NCBI GenBank assembly: GCA_017553635.1 | Contig: JAFZKN010000008.1 | Location: 1-48,533 of the forward strand | Direction: 5' to 3' | Length of the DNA: 48,533 bases | From: Treponema sp. | GTDB lineage: Bacteria > Spirochaetota > Spirochaetia > Treponematales > Treponemataceae | Part shown: positions 40,610 through 48,533 of the stretch, one piece after another | How the letters are laid out: every line of letters begins with the position of its first letter | How positions within the stretch are numbered: the first letter of the stretch is position 1 | Program-made: the position numbers and the translations under genes | Notes under the pieces: model-generated | Database searches by the model: none | Seen by the model: the letters and a program-made list of their open reading frames with translations, nothing else | What the model was told of the DNA's origin: nothing

Positions 40610-42265
40610 ATGGAAAAAACAGTTTACGTAATCGGACATAAAAATCCCGACACAGATGCAGTTGCTTCTGCAGTCGGATATGCTGCACTTAAAAATATTC
40701 TCGGTTATTCAAATTACAAGGCTGCCCGTGCAGGACATTTAAATCCTCAGACAGCTTATATTTTTAATAAATTCAACATTCCGCGTCCCCAGTATTTTCA
40801 GGACCTCCAGCCAAAAGTAAGATATTACATGCCAAAGGATTTTGAAACAGTCGATGAAAATGTTTCTGTATGGGAAGCTTTGGGCAGAATGGAATCTACA
40901 GGGCTGCGTGTTCTTCCTGTAACTGACCGCAATGGAAAATATCAGTCGCTTTTGCATTATTCAGCTTTTGCACAGAAAATTTTAACGGTGTTAAATCCTG
41001 AAAAACCACGCCCGATTGCGACAAGCATCAACCTTATTCAGAAAACACTTAATGCCCAGCCTGTAATTTCAAACGAAGAAGACAGCAAGCTTTTAAAATA
41101 TACAGTTCTTGTAGGCTCGTCTTCACTTGAATCCTGGGAAGAAAGGTTAAAAAGCCACAACACGGAAAATATTGTAGTAATTGCAAGTAACCGCGAAGAC
41201 CTTCTTAAAATTACAATCGAAAACAATGTAAAGCTTTTGATTCTGACATCGGGTTTTGTTTTAAATAAGGAATTAAGAAAGCTTGCAGAAGAGCACGGTG
41301 TTTCCGTAATCATAAGTCCATACAGAACTTCTCCGACTTCGATGCTCATAGCATATTCGATGCCGGTTTCTGTAATCGGAGATCTGGAAATTCAGCCGGT
41401 GCATCTTGATGACACTTTAACAAAAATTCAGGCGGCTCTTAAAAGTTCTCCATGCCGCTATCTTCCTGTCATTGATGAACAGAATAAAGTTGTCGGTGTA
41501 ATTTCTGAACACGATCTGGTTCTTGAACCGAATGTAGAATTTATTCTTGTTGACCATAACGAAATGAGTCAGGCAATCGACGGTATCGAACATTATAAAA
41601 TTCTTGAAGTAATTGACCATCACAGACTTGGAACACTTTCGACTTCATATCCTATTACTTTCATCAATAAGCCTGTAGGTTCTACTTCCTCATTAATTAC
41701 AAATCTTTATAAAGAATACAGGGTTTCAATTCCTAAAGAAATTGCTTCTCTTCTTTTATGCGGAATTCTGTCAGATACTCTGGGGCTTCAGTCTGCAACC
41801 ACAACAGATTTTGACCGCGACATCGCAGAATATCTTTCGAGTATCACAAATCTTGATATAAAAGAATTGAGCTCAGAAATTCTTCTTGCCGGAAGCCAGA
41901 TTACAGGACGCAAGCCTTCTGAACTTATTTCTCAGGACATGAAGATTTATAACGAAGGAAAAATCTGTTATACAATAAGCCAGGTAGAAGTTGGAAATAC
42001 AAAGGAAATCTTGGATCACAAAGATGAGTTTATTAACGAACTTGAAATCGAACGCCGTTCAAATAAAGCAATCTTTTCTGCAATCCTTGTTACAGACATT
42101 ACGCAGCTTTCAAGTATTCTTTTGATGACTGCAGATGAAGAATTTAAGCCTTTTGTTACATTCCCGAAACTCGAAGAAAATGTTTTTTACCTTCAGGGTG
42201 TGGTTTCAAGAAAAAAACAGCTTGTTCCGCTTATTGCAGAGCAGGTAGCATCTTATAAAGGTTAA
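40610..42265 (+). CDS. Manganese-dependent inorganic pyrophosphatase with CBS and DRTGG domains
   Basis: 551 residues, family II (DHH) pyrophosphatase. Domain order: DHH domain first part (VYVIGHKNPDTDAVASAVGYA), a CBS repeat (DVDENVSVWEALGRM... ), a DRTGG domain (~180-290, NIVVIASNREDLLKITIENN), a second CBS repeat (TKIQAALKSSPCRYLPVIDE), then the rest of the DHH core (FILVDHNEMSQAI, EVIDHHRLGT) and DHHA2 (GSTSSLITNLYKEYRV, CGILSDTLGLQSATTT, RKPSELISQDMKIY). CBS domains bind adenine nucleotides and regulate activity in this group. ATG 40610 is chosen over 40601 and the TTG at 40574, which is the -35 box. Its last four bases overlap the facing diguanylate cyclase gene. Confidence 0.93.
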   Translation: MEKTVYVIGHKNPDTDAVASAVGYAALKNILGYSNYKAARAGHLNPQTAYIFNKFNIPRPQYFQDLQPKVRYYMPKDFETVDENVSVWEALGRMESTGLRVLPVTDRNGKYQSLLHYSAFAQKILTVLNPEKPRPIATSINLIQKTLNAQPVISNEEDSKLLKYTVLVGSSSLESWEERLKSHNTENIVVIASNREDLLKITIENNVKLLILTSGFVLNKELRKLAEEHGVSVIISPYRTSPTSMLIAYSMPVSVIGDLEIQPVHLDDTLTKIQAALKSSPCRYLPVIDEQNKVVGVISEHDLVLEPNVEFILVDHNEMSQAIDGIEHYKILEVIDHHRLGTLSTSYPITFINKPVGSTSSLITNLYKEYRVSIPKEIASLLLCGILSDTLGLQSATTTDFDRDIAEYLSSITNLDIKELSSEILLAGSQITGRKPSELISQDMKIYNEGKICYTISQVEVGNTKEILDHKDEFINELEIERRSNKAIFSAILVTDITQLSSILLMTADEEFKPFVTFPKLEENVFYLQGVVSRKKQLVPLIAEQVASYKG

Positions 42266-44223
42266 GACTGCCTGTGCTTTTTAGCCTTAACCTTGTAAAG
42301 TTCTTTGTCGGCAATTGCAAGGAGCTTTTCAAGGTCACTGTTTGCAGGTGTGTATTCTGCAGCTCCGATACTTATCGAAACTTTAAATTTCTCTTTGCTT
42401 GATTTATTGTATGAATTGCTTTCTTCTGTAATTCTCTGCTCAAGAAGCTTGAATGATTTTTTATCCATGCCTTCTATTGCAAGTGCAAATTCATCACCGC
42501 CAAAACGGCCGATAACGTCTGACTTTCTTGAAATATTCTGAAGGATTTTAGATTCTGCAATAATTGCACGGTCGCCGGCCTCGTGTCCGTAAGTATCGTT
42601 AATCTTTTTAAGGCCGTCCATGTCACAGAATAAAATCATTCCGTAACGGTTTTTAGATTTTGCAGCCTTTAAAAGCTTGTTGGCTTCTATTGTAAATCCG
42701 CGGCGGTTATTTATTTTTGTAAGTTCGTCGGTTGTAGAAAGAGTTGCCATCCTTGTGTTGTATTCAATAAGGCGCGAGTTTTTATTTTCAAGAATTGTAT
42801 TTGCTTCCTGTTCAAGTTCAAGCTTAATCGAAGATGTAATTTCTTTTGAGAACGATTCAAGAATAAGCTCATAAAAAAGATAATCATGGTTTTCAAGCGG
42901 AACTATAATATAACCGTACTGATATGTTGATTCAAAAAGAGGGTAGAACACAAGCTTTCTGTAATAATGCTTGAATGTATCTTCCGGAAAGGCTTCTTTA
43001 TATGGGTTAAAGATTTTATTTTCGATGTTGATGTTTTTATCGTTCAGCTTTTCATAAACAAAAACTCTCTTAACTTTGTGCGGCATTTTAAAAAGTGTTG
43101 TATCCGGTAAATAATTTTTCGGTTTGTCATAAGTAAAGATAGCCATTGCTTCCAGCGATGTTCTGTCTATGTATTTTGAAATCAATCTGTAAAGTTCATT
43201 TAAACTTACAATTGCAAGTGAGTTCTGGATAAGCTGATGCAGCGCATAAAGCTCGGAATTTACGATATTCGGAACGTTGTGTACAAGAGAATAAAGGCTC
43301 TTTTTTGAAAAGTTGTGGCGCCGACCATAATAGTCAACAGAATCACTTAAAAGCCATCTGCCTTTAACACAGCCGCAGCTTACACGGAATCTTTCTGTTG
43401 CTTCTACGTAATAAATTTCATCAGTCTTTTTCCCATCAATAAGGTCGCATGCAATCTGTGCTGCCATATAAGACTGCAGTGAAATCTGCGGGTCAATCGT
43501 AGAAAGGGAAGGTTCCGAAAATCTTGCACGTTTTGAATTGTCAAACCCGGTTACGATTACATCTTCCGGGATTCTTATTCCGTGTTCGGTTAAAGCTTCA
43601 ATTGCACCAAAAGCCATACCGTCATTAAGACAGACAACGCAGTCAAAGTCTACACCGAATTTTGAAATGTAAAGATTTATAGCATTTTTTGCCCTTATCT
43701 TGTTAAAATCTGCATTGATGATCTTTGTTTTGTCCATGTAAATATTAAAAGATTCAAGTGTTTCGAGGAACCATTCTTTTCTGGAAACTGCATCATAGTT
43801 ATTTTCTGAGGCACAAAGAAGTATAAAACTTTTTCTGTGATGTCTTTTAACAAGATGCTTAATGTTGTTTGTAAATGCTTTTTTTGAATTGCTTAAAATA
43901 CTTGGGACACCGGGTACATCAACACCAATGCTTATTACATGAAGCGGACTTAAGGTTCTTACATATTCAATAAATTCTTCTTTAGTAATAAAAGAAGAAA
44001 GGGTTCCTGAACTTAAAATGAGGGCATCAACGTTTTCCGGTGTTAAAAGATTTTTTATAGACTGTGCGCGGTATTCAAAACCGTGGTTTTCTGATTTCTG
44101 AGCATTAATCGGAAAAAGTAAGAGCTGTAAATCATTTTCACTGCAGTATTTTTCTACCCCGCGGATAAGTTCAATACTGTATTCTTCGTGAATATTGTGA
44201 ACTGCCAGTCCTATTTTTTTCAT
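42262..44223 (-). CDS. Diguanylate cyclase with LacI-type sensor domain (paralogue)
   Basis: 653 residues, same layout as 32432-34411: LacI/Peripla_BP_3-like domain (IGLAVHNIHEEYSIELIRGV, VISIGVDVPGVPSILSN, VIVTGFDNSKRARFSEPSL) ending in FRVSCGC, a middle region (~285-480), then GGDEF with LFCDMDGLKKINDTYGHEAG, intact GRFGGDEFALA, and an RKSD inhibitory site five residues ahead. No signal peptide or membrane segment. It is read with guaA (18 bases away, GGAGAG before the ATG). Confidence 0.9.
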   Translation of the reverse strand: MKKIGLAVHNIHEEYSIELIRGVEKYCSENDLQLLLFPINAQKSENHGFEYRAQSIKNLLTPENVDALILSSGTLSSFITKEEFIEYVRTLSPLHVISIGVDVPGVPSILSNSKKAFTNNIKHLVKRHHRKSFILLCASENNYDAVSRKEWFLETLESFNIYMDKTKIINADFNKIRAKNAINLYISKFGVDFDCVVCLNDGMAFGAIEALTEHGIRIPEDVIVTGFDNSKRARFSEPSLSTIDPQISLQSYMAAQIACDLIDGKKTDEIYYVEATERFRVSCGCVKGRWLLSDSVDYYGRRHNFSKKSLYSLVHNVPNIVNSELYALHQLIQNSLAIVSLNELYRLISKYIDRTSLEAMAIFTYDKPKNYLPDTTLFKMPHKVKRVFVYEKLNDKNINIENKIFNPYKEAFPEDTFKHYYRKLVFYPLFESTYQYGYIIVPLENHDYLFYELILESFSKEITSSIKLELEQEANTILENKNSRLIEYNTRMATLSTTDELTKINNRRGFTIEANKLLKAAKSKNRYGMILFCDMDGLKKINDTYGHEAGDRAIIAESKILQNISRKSDVIGRFGGDEFALAIEGMDKKSFKLLEQRITEESNSYNKSSKEKFKVSISIGAAEYTPANSDLEKLLAIADKELYKVKAKKHRQS

Positions 44224-44241
44224 CGTCTCTCCGAATCGTAA

Positions 44242-46131
44242 TTACTCCCAGCCAAAAGTGGCAGGCGGTTTATTGGTCACGTCATAATAGAGCGAATCAA
44301 CAAAATCAAGTTTTGAAATCTTTTCAACAATAACTTTTAGTAATTCTAAATCCAGATGTGCAAAACGTGCTGTCATTACATCTTCAGAAACAACAGGCCT
44401 TAGAACAAAGCTTGCGTGGTCCTTTGAAGAGGCGTACGGAAGGTCAATCGTCAGGTGCTGGAATATTTTATTATACCATCCTGATTTATGAAGCTCCGTT
44501 AATATTATATTATCGACTTCCCGTAATTGGTCAAGTCTTTTTTTATCACAATAGCCTTCTGTAAGCTTTAAATCACCGTCTTTAAGGCCCGCTCGTTTCC
44601 AGAGCCTTAAAATTGTTCTATTAATAAGTGAAGAACTGTTGGTTATTGTGCTTGAAGCGCTTTCTATTTTTTCCCATTTCTGCGGAATATGATAAAATCC
44701 GTCTTTTTCTTCTTCAAACGAAAGGACTGCAGGGAAGCGGTAGGTTCTAAAATCTCCCTGAACCCCGACTGATTTTACAGGAAGAACATGTCTTGTCATT
44801 CCTGCACTGCATTTTTCGCAGAACTGAGTAATTTCTATTTTGTTAAATTCCTCCCGGGCATCCTTAAGCTCTTTAACATCCTGTTCAGACATTTTACCGT
44901 CAGAACACAGAACGTTAATCGAAAGACCTGGACCCGGGAATGGATGACGCATTACAAGCTCGTCATCAAGACCGAGTTTTTTTCCAATTGCACGGACTTC
45001 ATCTTTATAAAGTTCTTTAATCGGTTCAATAATCAAACCTTTTTCTATTAATTCCTGAATTCCCTGGACACGGTTATGATGGGTTTTAATTACGTTTGAG
45101 TTTTTTGTTCCACCAGATTCGATAATGTCAGGGTAGAGTGTTCCCTGGGCTAAAAGCCATGAGTCATCAAGATTCTGTTTTTCTACAACCTTATTTCTTA
45201 CTGTAATAAAGTTTTCTCCGACAGCCATTCTTTTTTTCTGCGGATCAGTAAGACCTGCAACTGCAGAAAGAAAACTTTCGCTTGCATCTTCTACGATAAA
45301 ATTTGTAAATCCAAATTTTCTGTAAGCTTCTGCGACGTTTGCACTTTCATTTTTGCGCATAAAGCCGTTATCGATATGAAGTCCTAAAACACGGTCCTGA
45401 CCGAGAGCTTTATTTAAAAGAGCAAACGCAATTGTCGAGTCAACTCCGCCGCTTAAAAATAAAAGAACGTTGTGACCTTCTGCTTCTTTTTTTATTGTAT
45501 CAAGAATGATTTTTAAAACTGTATCCTGATCCCAGTTTTTTTCCATTCCGCAGTATTGAGCAAAGTTTTCAAAAATTTTATTTCCGCATGGAGTGTCTTT
45601 TACTTCGCAGTGAAACTGAAGTGAAAATCTTTTTTTATCAAGATTCTGTGTTGCAGCAAATTTACAGTCCTTAGTTGAACCTACAGTTTCAAAGCCTTTG
45701 CCGATTTCAAAAACTCCGTCCTGGTGGCTCATCCAGACCTGCTGGTCGCCTTCGATTCCTTTAAAGAGCGGGCATTTAGAATTTTCGCCGCCAAATCCTT
45801 CGTTAAACTTTAAAGTTGCAAAACCAAATTCACCTGTATCTGCCTTTGCAACTTTTCCGCCGTATCCAAGCTGAACAATGTAATGTCCGTAACAGAGTCC
45901 GAGAACAGGAATGTCAAGATTAAGAATTTCAGAATTAAATTCAGGAACCTTATCATCATAAACAGAAGAAGGTCCTCCGGAAAAAACAATTCCCTTTGCA
46001 TTTTCAAAAGCCGAAAGATCTGCAGAAGGAAGTGCAATCTCAGAATAATATCCGAGCATTCTGAAACGCTTTGCAATCAAGTGTGCGTATTGAGATCCAA
46101 AATCAAGTACAACAATTTTTTCCCGACTCAT
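44242..46131 (-). CDS. guaA: GMP synthase (glutamine-hydrolysing), long form
   Basis: 629 residues, longer than the ~515 usual in bacteria. Makes GMP from XMP, ATP and glutamine. N-terminal amidotransferase: VLGLCYGHYIVQLGYGGKV (nucleophile Cys) and FSLQFHCEVKDT (His). ATP pyrophosphatase: LLFLSGGVDSTIAFALL, and HNRVQGIQELIEKGLIIEP. The C-terminal dimerisation part carries an insertion (from VGVQGDFRTYRFPAVLSFEE to about LTELHKSGWYNK) before ...DSLYYDVTNKPPATFGWE. Such an insertion is known from the eukaryotic-type enzyme. Twelve bases after asnS. Confidence 0.93.
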   Translation of the reverse strand: MSREKIVVLDFGSQYAHLIAKRFRMLGYYSEIALPSADLSAFENAKGIVFSGGPSSVYDDKVPEFNSEILNLDIPVLGLCYGHYIVQLGYGGKVAKADTGEFGFATLKFNEGFGGENSKCPLFKGIEGDQQVWMSHQDGVFEIGKGFETVGSTKDCKFAATQNLDKKRFSLQFHCEVKDTPCGNKIFENFAQYCGMEKNWDQDTVLKIILDTIKKEAEGHNVLLFLSGGVDSTIAFALLNKALGQDRVLGLHIDNGFMRKNESANVAEAYRKFGFTNFIVEDASESFLSAVAGLTDPQKKRMAVGENFITVRNKVVEKQNLDDSWLLAQGTLYPDIIESGGTKNSNVIKTHHNRVQGIQELIEKGLIIEPIKELYKDEVRAIGKKLGLDDELVMRHPFPGPGLSINVLCSDGKMSEQDVKELKDAREEFNKIEITQFCEKCSAGMTRHVLPVKSVGVQGDFRTYRFPAVLSFEEEKDGFYHIPQKWEKIESASSTITNSSSLINRTILRLWKRAGLKDGDLKLTEGYCDKKRLDQLREVDNIILTELHKSGWYNKIFQHLTIDLPYASSKDHASFVLRPVVSEDVMTARFAHLDLELLKVIVEKISKLDFVDSLYYDVTNKPPATFGWE

Positions 46132-46143
46132 ATTTAAACCTTA

Positions 46144-47604
46144 CTAAAAGTCTGCAAGCTTTGGTGCTCTAGGATATGGAATTACATCCCTGATGTTTTC
46201 CATACCAGTTACATAACGCATAAGGCGTTCAAATCCAAGACCAAATCCAGAGTGTGGAACTGTTCCGAATTTTCTTAAATCAAGATACCAGTCGTAAATA
46301 GATTCTTCCATTCCACGGCGTTTGATTTCTGCCTTAAGTTTATTGTAATCTTCTTCACGTTCAGAACCGCCGATAAGTTCACCGATTCCAGGAACGAGAA
46401 CGTCAACAGCTTTAACAGTTTTTCCGTCTTCATTCTGTTTCATGTAGAATGATTTTATTTCTTTCGGATAGTTGAATACCATTACAGGACCGTTGTAAAT
46501 TTTTTCTGTAAGATAACGTTCGTGTTCAGTTGCAATGTCGCAGCCCCAGTATGGTTTAAACTCAAACTTTGCACCGTTGTCTGCTGCCTTTATAAGATCT
46601 TCGATTGCCTGTGTATAACTTATGCGTGTAAACTTTGCCTTTGCAACTTTTTCAAGTGATTCAATAAGGCCCGGCTGAATTCTCTTGTCAAAGAATTCGA
46701 GATCTTCACGGCATTTTGTAAGAGCCCAGTTTAAAAGATATTTTACAAAGTCTTCCTGAATGTCCATGTCATCATTTAAATCATAAAAAGCCATTTCAGG
46801 TTCAATCATCCAGAACTCTGCAAGGTGGCGCGGTGTGTTTGAATTTTCTGCGCGGAATGTAGGTCCGAATGTATAAACGCGGCTCAATGCTGTTGCAAGT
46901 GTTTCTGCTTCGAGCTGACCTGATACAGTAAGAGATGCTTTCTTTCCGAAAAAGTCTTTTGAGTAATCAACAATTTTATGTGCGTCTTCAATTTTCATTC
47001 CGCCGGCTCCGGCTTTAACACCGAGCTCTGCAATTTTTTCAAGACTTAATGTTGTTACCTGGAACATTTCTCCGGCACCTTCACAGTCTGAACATGTAAT
47101 TTCCGGAGCGTTGATGTATTGAAATCCTCTTTCCTGAAAAAATGAATGAACAGCAAATGCCATCTGGTTTCTCATTCTGTAAACTGCACCGAATGTATTT
47201 GTTCTTGCACGAAGATGTGCATTGTCACGAAGATATTCCATTGACATTTTATTTTTCTGTAATGGATATTCTTCCGGTTTTGCTTCGCCAAGACATTTTA
47301 AATCTTCAAGAGTAACTTCTACAGTCTGTCCTGAAGCAGGGCTTTCTACAAGAATTCCCTCTGCGCGAAGAGAAGCGCCTGTGTTAAGTTTTTTAAGTTC
47401 AGCTTCTATATTATTTACATTTGCATTATTTGAAGGAGCGTTGCGGTCAAATGTAAGCTGAATGTTTGCAAAACAGCTTCCGTCATTTACCTGAATGAAA
47501 ACTAAGTTTTTTGAGTCACGTACAGTACGTACCCAGCCGCATACCGTAACCTTCTGATTCTGAGGTTTTTGAGTCAGCATATCTTTGATTAATGTTGGAA
47601 CCAT
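46144..47604 (-). CDS. asnS: Asparaginyl-tRNA synthetase
   Basis: 486 residues, class IIb. N-terminal OB-fold (VTVCGWVRTVRDSKNLVFIQ), motif 2 FGPTFRAENSNTPRHLAEFWMIEPEMAF, YPKEIKSFYMKQNEDGKTVKAVDVLVPGIGELIGGSEREE and motif 3 GFGLGFERLMRYVTG; the AsnRS pattern rather than AspRS. I use ATG 47604 (MVPTLIKDML) because GGGAGGAAA precedes it; the open frame extends 65 residues further, but that stretch is unlike the family and runs across the promoter. First gene of the run asnS-guaA-diguanylate cyclase. Confidence 0.95.
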   Translation of the reverse strand: MVPTLIKDMLTQKPQNQKVTVCGWVRTVRDSKNLVFIQVNDGSCFANIQLTFDRNAPSNNANVNNIEAELKKLNTGASLRAEGILVESPASGQTVEVTLEDLKCLGEAKPEEYPLQKNKMSMEYLRDNAHLRARTNTFGAVYRMRNQMAFAVHSFFQERGFQYINAPEITCSDCEGAGEMFQVTTLSLEKIAELGVKAGAGGMKIEDAHKIVDYSKDFFGKKASLTVSGQLEAETLATALSRVYTFGPTFRAENSNTPRHLAEFWMIEPEMAFYDLNDDMDIQEDFVKYLLNWALTKCREDLEFFDKRIQPGLIESLEKVAKAKFTRISYTQAIEDLIKAADNGAKFEFKPYWGCDIATEHERYLTEKIYNGPVMVFNYPKEIKSFYMKQNEDGKTVKAVDVLVPGIGELIGGSEREEDYNKLKAEIKRRGMEESIYDWYLDLRKFGTVPHSGFGLGFERLMRYVTGMENIRDVIPYPRAPKLADF

Positions 47605-47641
47605 ATGGGTTTCCTCCCTTAAAATGTAAATAATTAGGTAT

Positions 47642-47670
47642 ATAATAATTATTTGTAAGTTTTTCTTCAA
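47642..47670 (-). promoter_or_regulatory. Promoter of asnS-guaA
   Basis: Minus strand TTGAAG (47670-47665), 17 bases, TATTAT (47647-47642); leader about 35 bases to ATG 47604. It stands back to back with the promoter of the 161-residue gene. Confidence 0.55.
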
Positions 47671-47686
47671 TATGGGTATTAAATAA

Positions 47687-47715
47687 TTGAATGAATTCAG
47701 TTCTTTTATTATATT
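47687..47715 (+). promoter_or_regulatory. Promoter of the histone-tail protein gene
   Basis: TTGAAT (47687-47692), 17 bases, TATATT (47710-47715); AGGAGG at 47741-47746 is nine bases before ATG 47756. Confidence 0.5.
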
Positions 47716-47755
47716 ATAAAGATAAGAATAAATGTTTTTCAGGAGGAATTTATTT

Positions 47756-48241
47756 ATGAAGGAAGAAACAAAGGAAAAAACAAAAACTTTTATGAACAAA
47801 GTGAAGAAGGTCTTTGACCGTGGAATTGTTGCATCTAAAAAGGCACTTGGGGTAGCTGGAGATGCTGTTCAGGATTTCAGTGATAAGAGCGTGCTCCGCA
47901 TCGAAAAAATGCAGCTTGAAACAAAGCTTAAAAAACAGTATGAGATGCTCGGAGAGTATGCTTTTTCAGTGCTTACAAAAAAAAGTTCTGTAAGTATAAC
48001 TGACACAAAAGTTTCTTCTGCTCTTAAAGAAATCAAGAGAATTAATTCTGAGATAAAGATCCGTGAAAATGCACTTTCGCAGGAAGGTCCTGTTAATATG
48101 GAAGAAGTAAAGGCAAAGTCTTCTAAAGCACCTGCAAAGACTTCTGCAAAAAAAGCAAAGACTTCAACTAAGACTGCTGCAAAGAAAACTCCTGGGAAAA
48201 CAGCAAAATCTACGGCTAAAAAAACATCTTCAAAAAAATAA
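47756..48241 (+). CDS. Small protein with histone-H1-like Lys/Ala tail, function unknown
   Basis: 161 residues. The first ~120 are helical and charged (KVKKVFDRGIVASKKALGVAGDAVQDFSDK; LKKQYEMLGEYAFSVLTKK; KEIKRINSEIKIRENALSQ), with no known motif. The last ~45 are a repetitive basic tail (KAPAKTSAKKAKTSTKTAAKK and onward, ending KKTSSKK), like bacterial histone-H1-like proteins. Binding of DNA or RNA by the tail is an inference. ATG 47756 has AGGAGG nine bases upstream; an earlier ATG at 47732 precedes that site. Alone on its transcript, with an rRNA-like leader after it. Confidence 0.65.
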   Translation: MKEETKEKTKTFMNKVKKVFDRGIVASKKALGVAGDAVQDFSDKSVLRIEKMQLETKLKKQYEMLGEYAFSVLTKKSSVSITDTKVSSALKEIKRINSEIKIRENALSQEGPVNMEEVKAKSSKAPAKTSAKKAKTSTKTAAKKTPGKTAKSTAKKTSSKK

Positions 48242-48271
48242 TGAATTTTTTAAAAAAACGTAAAAAAGATG

Positions 48272-48301
48272 TTGACATAAAAGTAAAAAAAATGATATAT
48301 T
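48272..48301 (+). promoter_or_regulatory. Strong promoter of a stable-RNA-type leader
   Basis: TTGACA (48272-48277), 18 bases, TATATT (48296-48301). The region downstream is not coding and is structured: the hairpin GCACTTT-GTAAT-AAAGTGC (48329-48347) and GGTCTTTGAAA (48406-48416), which resembles the tail of rRNA leaders just before 16S. Confidence 0.5.
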
Positions 48302-48533
48302 CACATCACTCGCGAAAAGCGGGGAACGGCACTTTGTAATAAAGTGCGGGGTTTTAAGCACTGCGAAAAACCCGAAAAGTAAAGGCGCAGAAGCGTTTTT
48401 ACAGCGGTCTTTGAAAAAAAAATCAGGGAAGGAAAGAAAGAGTAAGGTCAGCGGAAGGCAGTCAGAAATGAGTGCCTGACGGAAGAATTACGGGAGTCGG
48501 AAGCGGATTTAGAAAAGAAGCGGAAGACTATAA
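48302..48533 (+). ncRNA. Non-coding structured leader, possibly of an rRNA operon
   Basis: No credible ORF in 230 bases up to the window edge. It has a GC-richer, purine-rich character unlike its neighbours, a perfect hairpin (48329-48347), a boxA-like region near 48406 and a weak pairing of GTCAG with CTGAC near 48460-48481. The 16S start is not reached. It could equally be the leader of another stable RNA. Confidence 0.35.

Noticed and set aside
47605..47799. 65-residue N-terminal extension of asnS
   Set aside because: The open frame runs on, but the extension is unlike the family, covers the promoter region, and MVPTLIKDML has a good ribosome site in front.
48241..48266. A-T runs after the histone-tail gene as a terminator
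   Set aside because: There is no GC-containing stem, only complementary A and T runs.

Overview
The window looks like chromosomal DNA of a spirochaete, most likely a host-associated Treponema. The DNA is AT-rich. The run tamB-bamA-skp-mutS, the run cheW / DegT-like / NAD kinase / recN, and several small proteins of unknown function with a treponemal feel all match the genus as I remember it. This is recognition from memory, not a database search. Most of the window is ordinary core metabolism; the accessory DNA is in the first 4 kb.

Region 1 (1-4002) is the 3' end of an RHS-type polymorphic toxin locus. The window opens inside the RHS core of a large gene that ends in an AT-rich variable tip and is followed by a tiny membrane protein. 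Behind it lie displaced cassettes. One is a start-less RHS tip whose toxin part looks like a pesticin/T4-lysozyme-type muramidase, followed by a secreted candidate immunity protein. One is a start-less remnant of another tip followed by a secreted BamE-like protein. One is a frameshifted RHS tip followed by two small membrane proteins. Three copies of the NPIKYTDPDG-encoding DNA provide homology by which tips could be exchanged.

Region 2 (4085-8457) holds a DUF4272-like gene and, on the minus strand, tmk, an unknown exported protein, aroB and a NifS-like cysteine desulfurase. Region 3 (8523-18644) is an outer-membrane biogenesis operon (TamB-like, BamA, Skp/OmpH) followed by mutS. Region 4 (18745-28578) has comF, cheW, a DegT-family protein with His in place of the catalytic Lys, NAD kinase, recN, an unknown gene, a BMP/PnrA-type nucleoside-binding protein without a lipobox, a YfbR-like HD hydrolase and malQ. 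Region 5 (28598-34411) has an AraC regulator overlapping a two-gene chromate-type transporter, a sugar nucleotidyltransferase, manA and a diguanylate cyclase with a LacI-like sensor domain.

Region 6 (34559-42265) has ilvE with a clear promoter and terminator, an arginine run argJ-argB-argD with ARG-box-like palindromes over its promoter, galK, and a CBS/DRTGG-containing manganese pyrophosphatase. Region 7 (42262-47604, minus strand) is a compact run asnS-guaA-diguanylate cyclase. The right end (47756-48533) has a small protein with a histone-H1-like Lys/Ala tail and then a strong promoter with a structured untranslated leader, possibly that of an rRNA operon.

At several genes (aroB, the pyrophosphatase, the first diguanylate cyclase, perhaps the unknown gene at 23825) a promoter -10 box lies only 6-7 bases before an ATG that lacks a Shine-Dalgarno sequence. 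This suggests leaderless mRNAs. No tRNA, CRISPR array, transposase or origin was seen.
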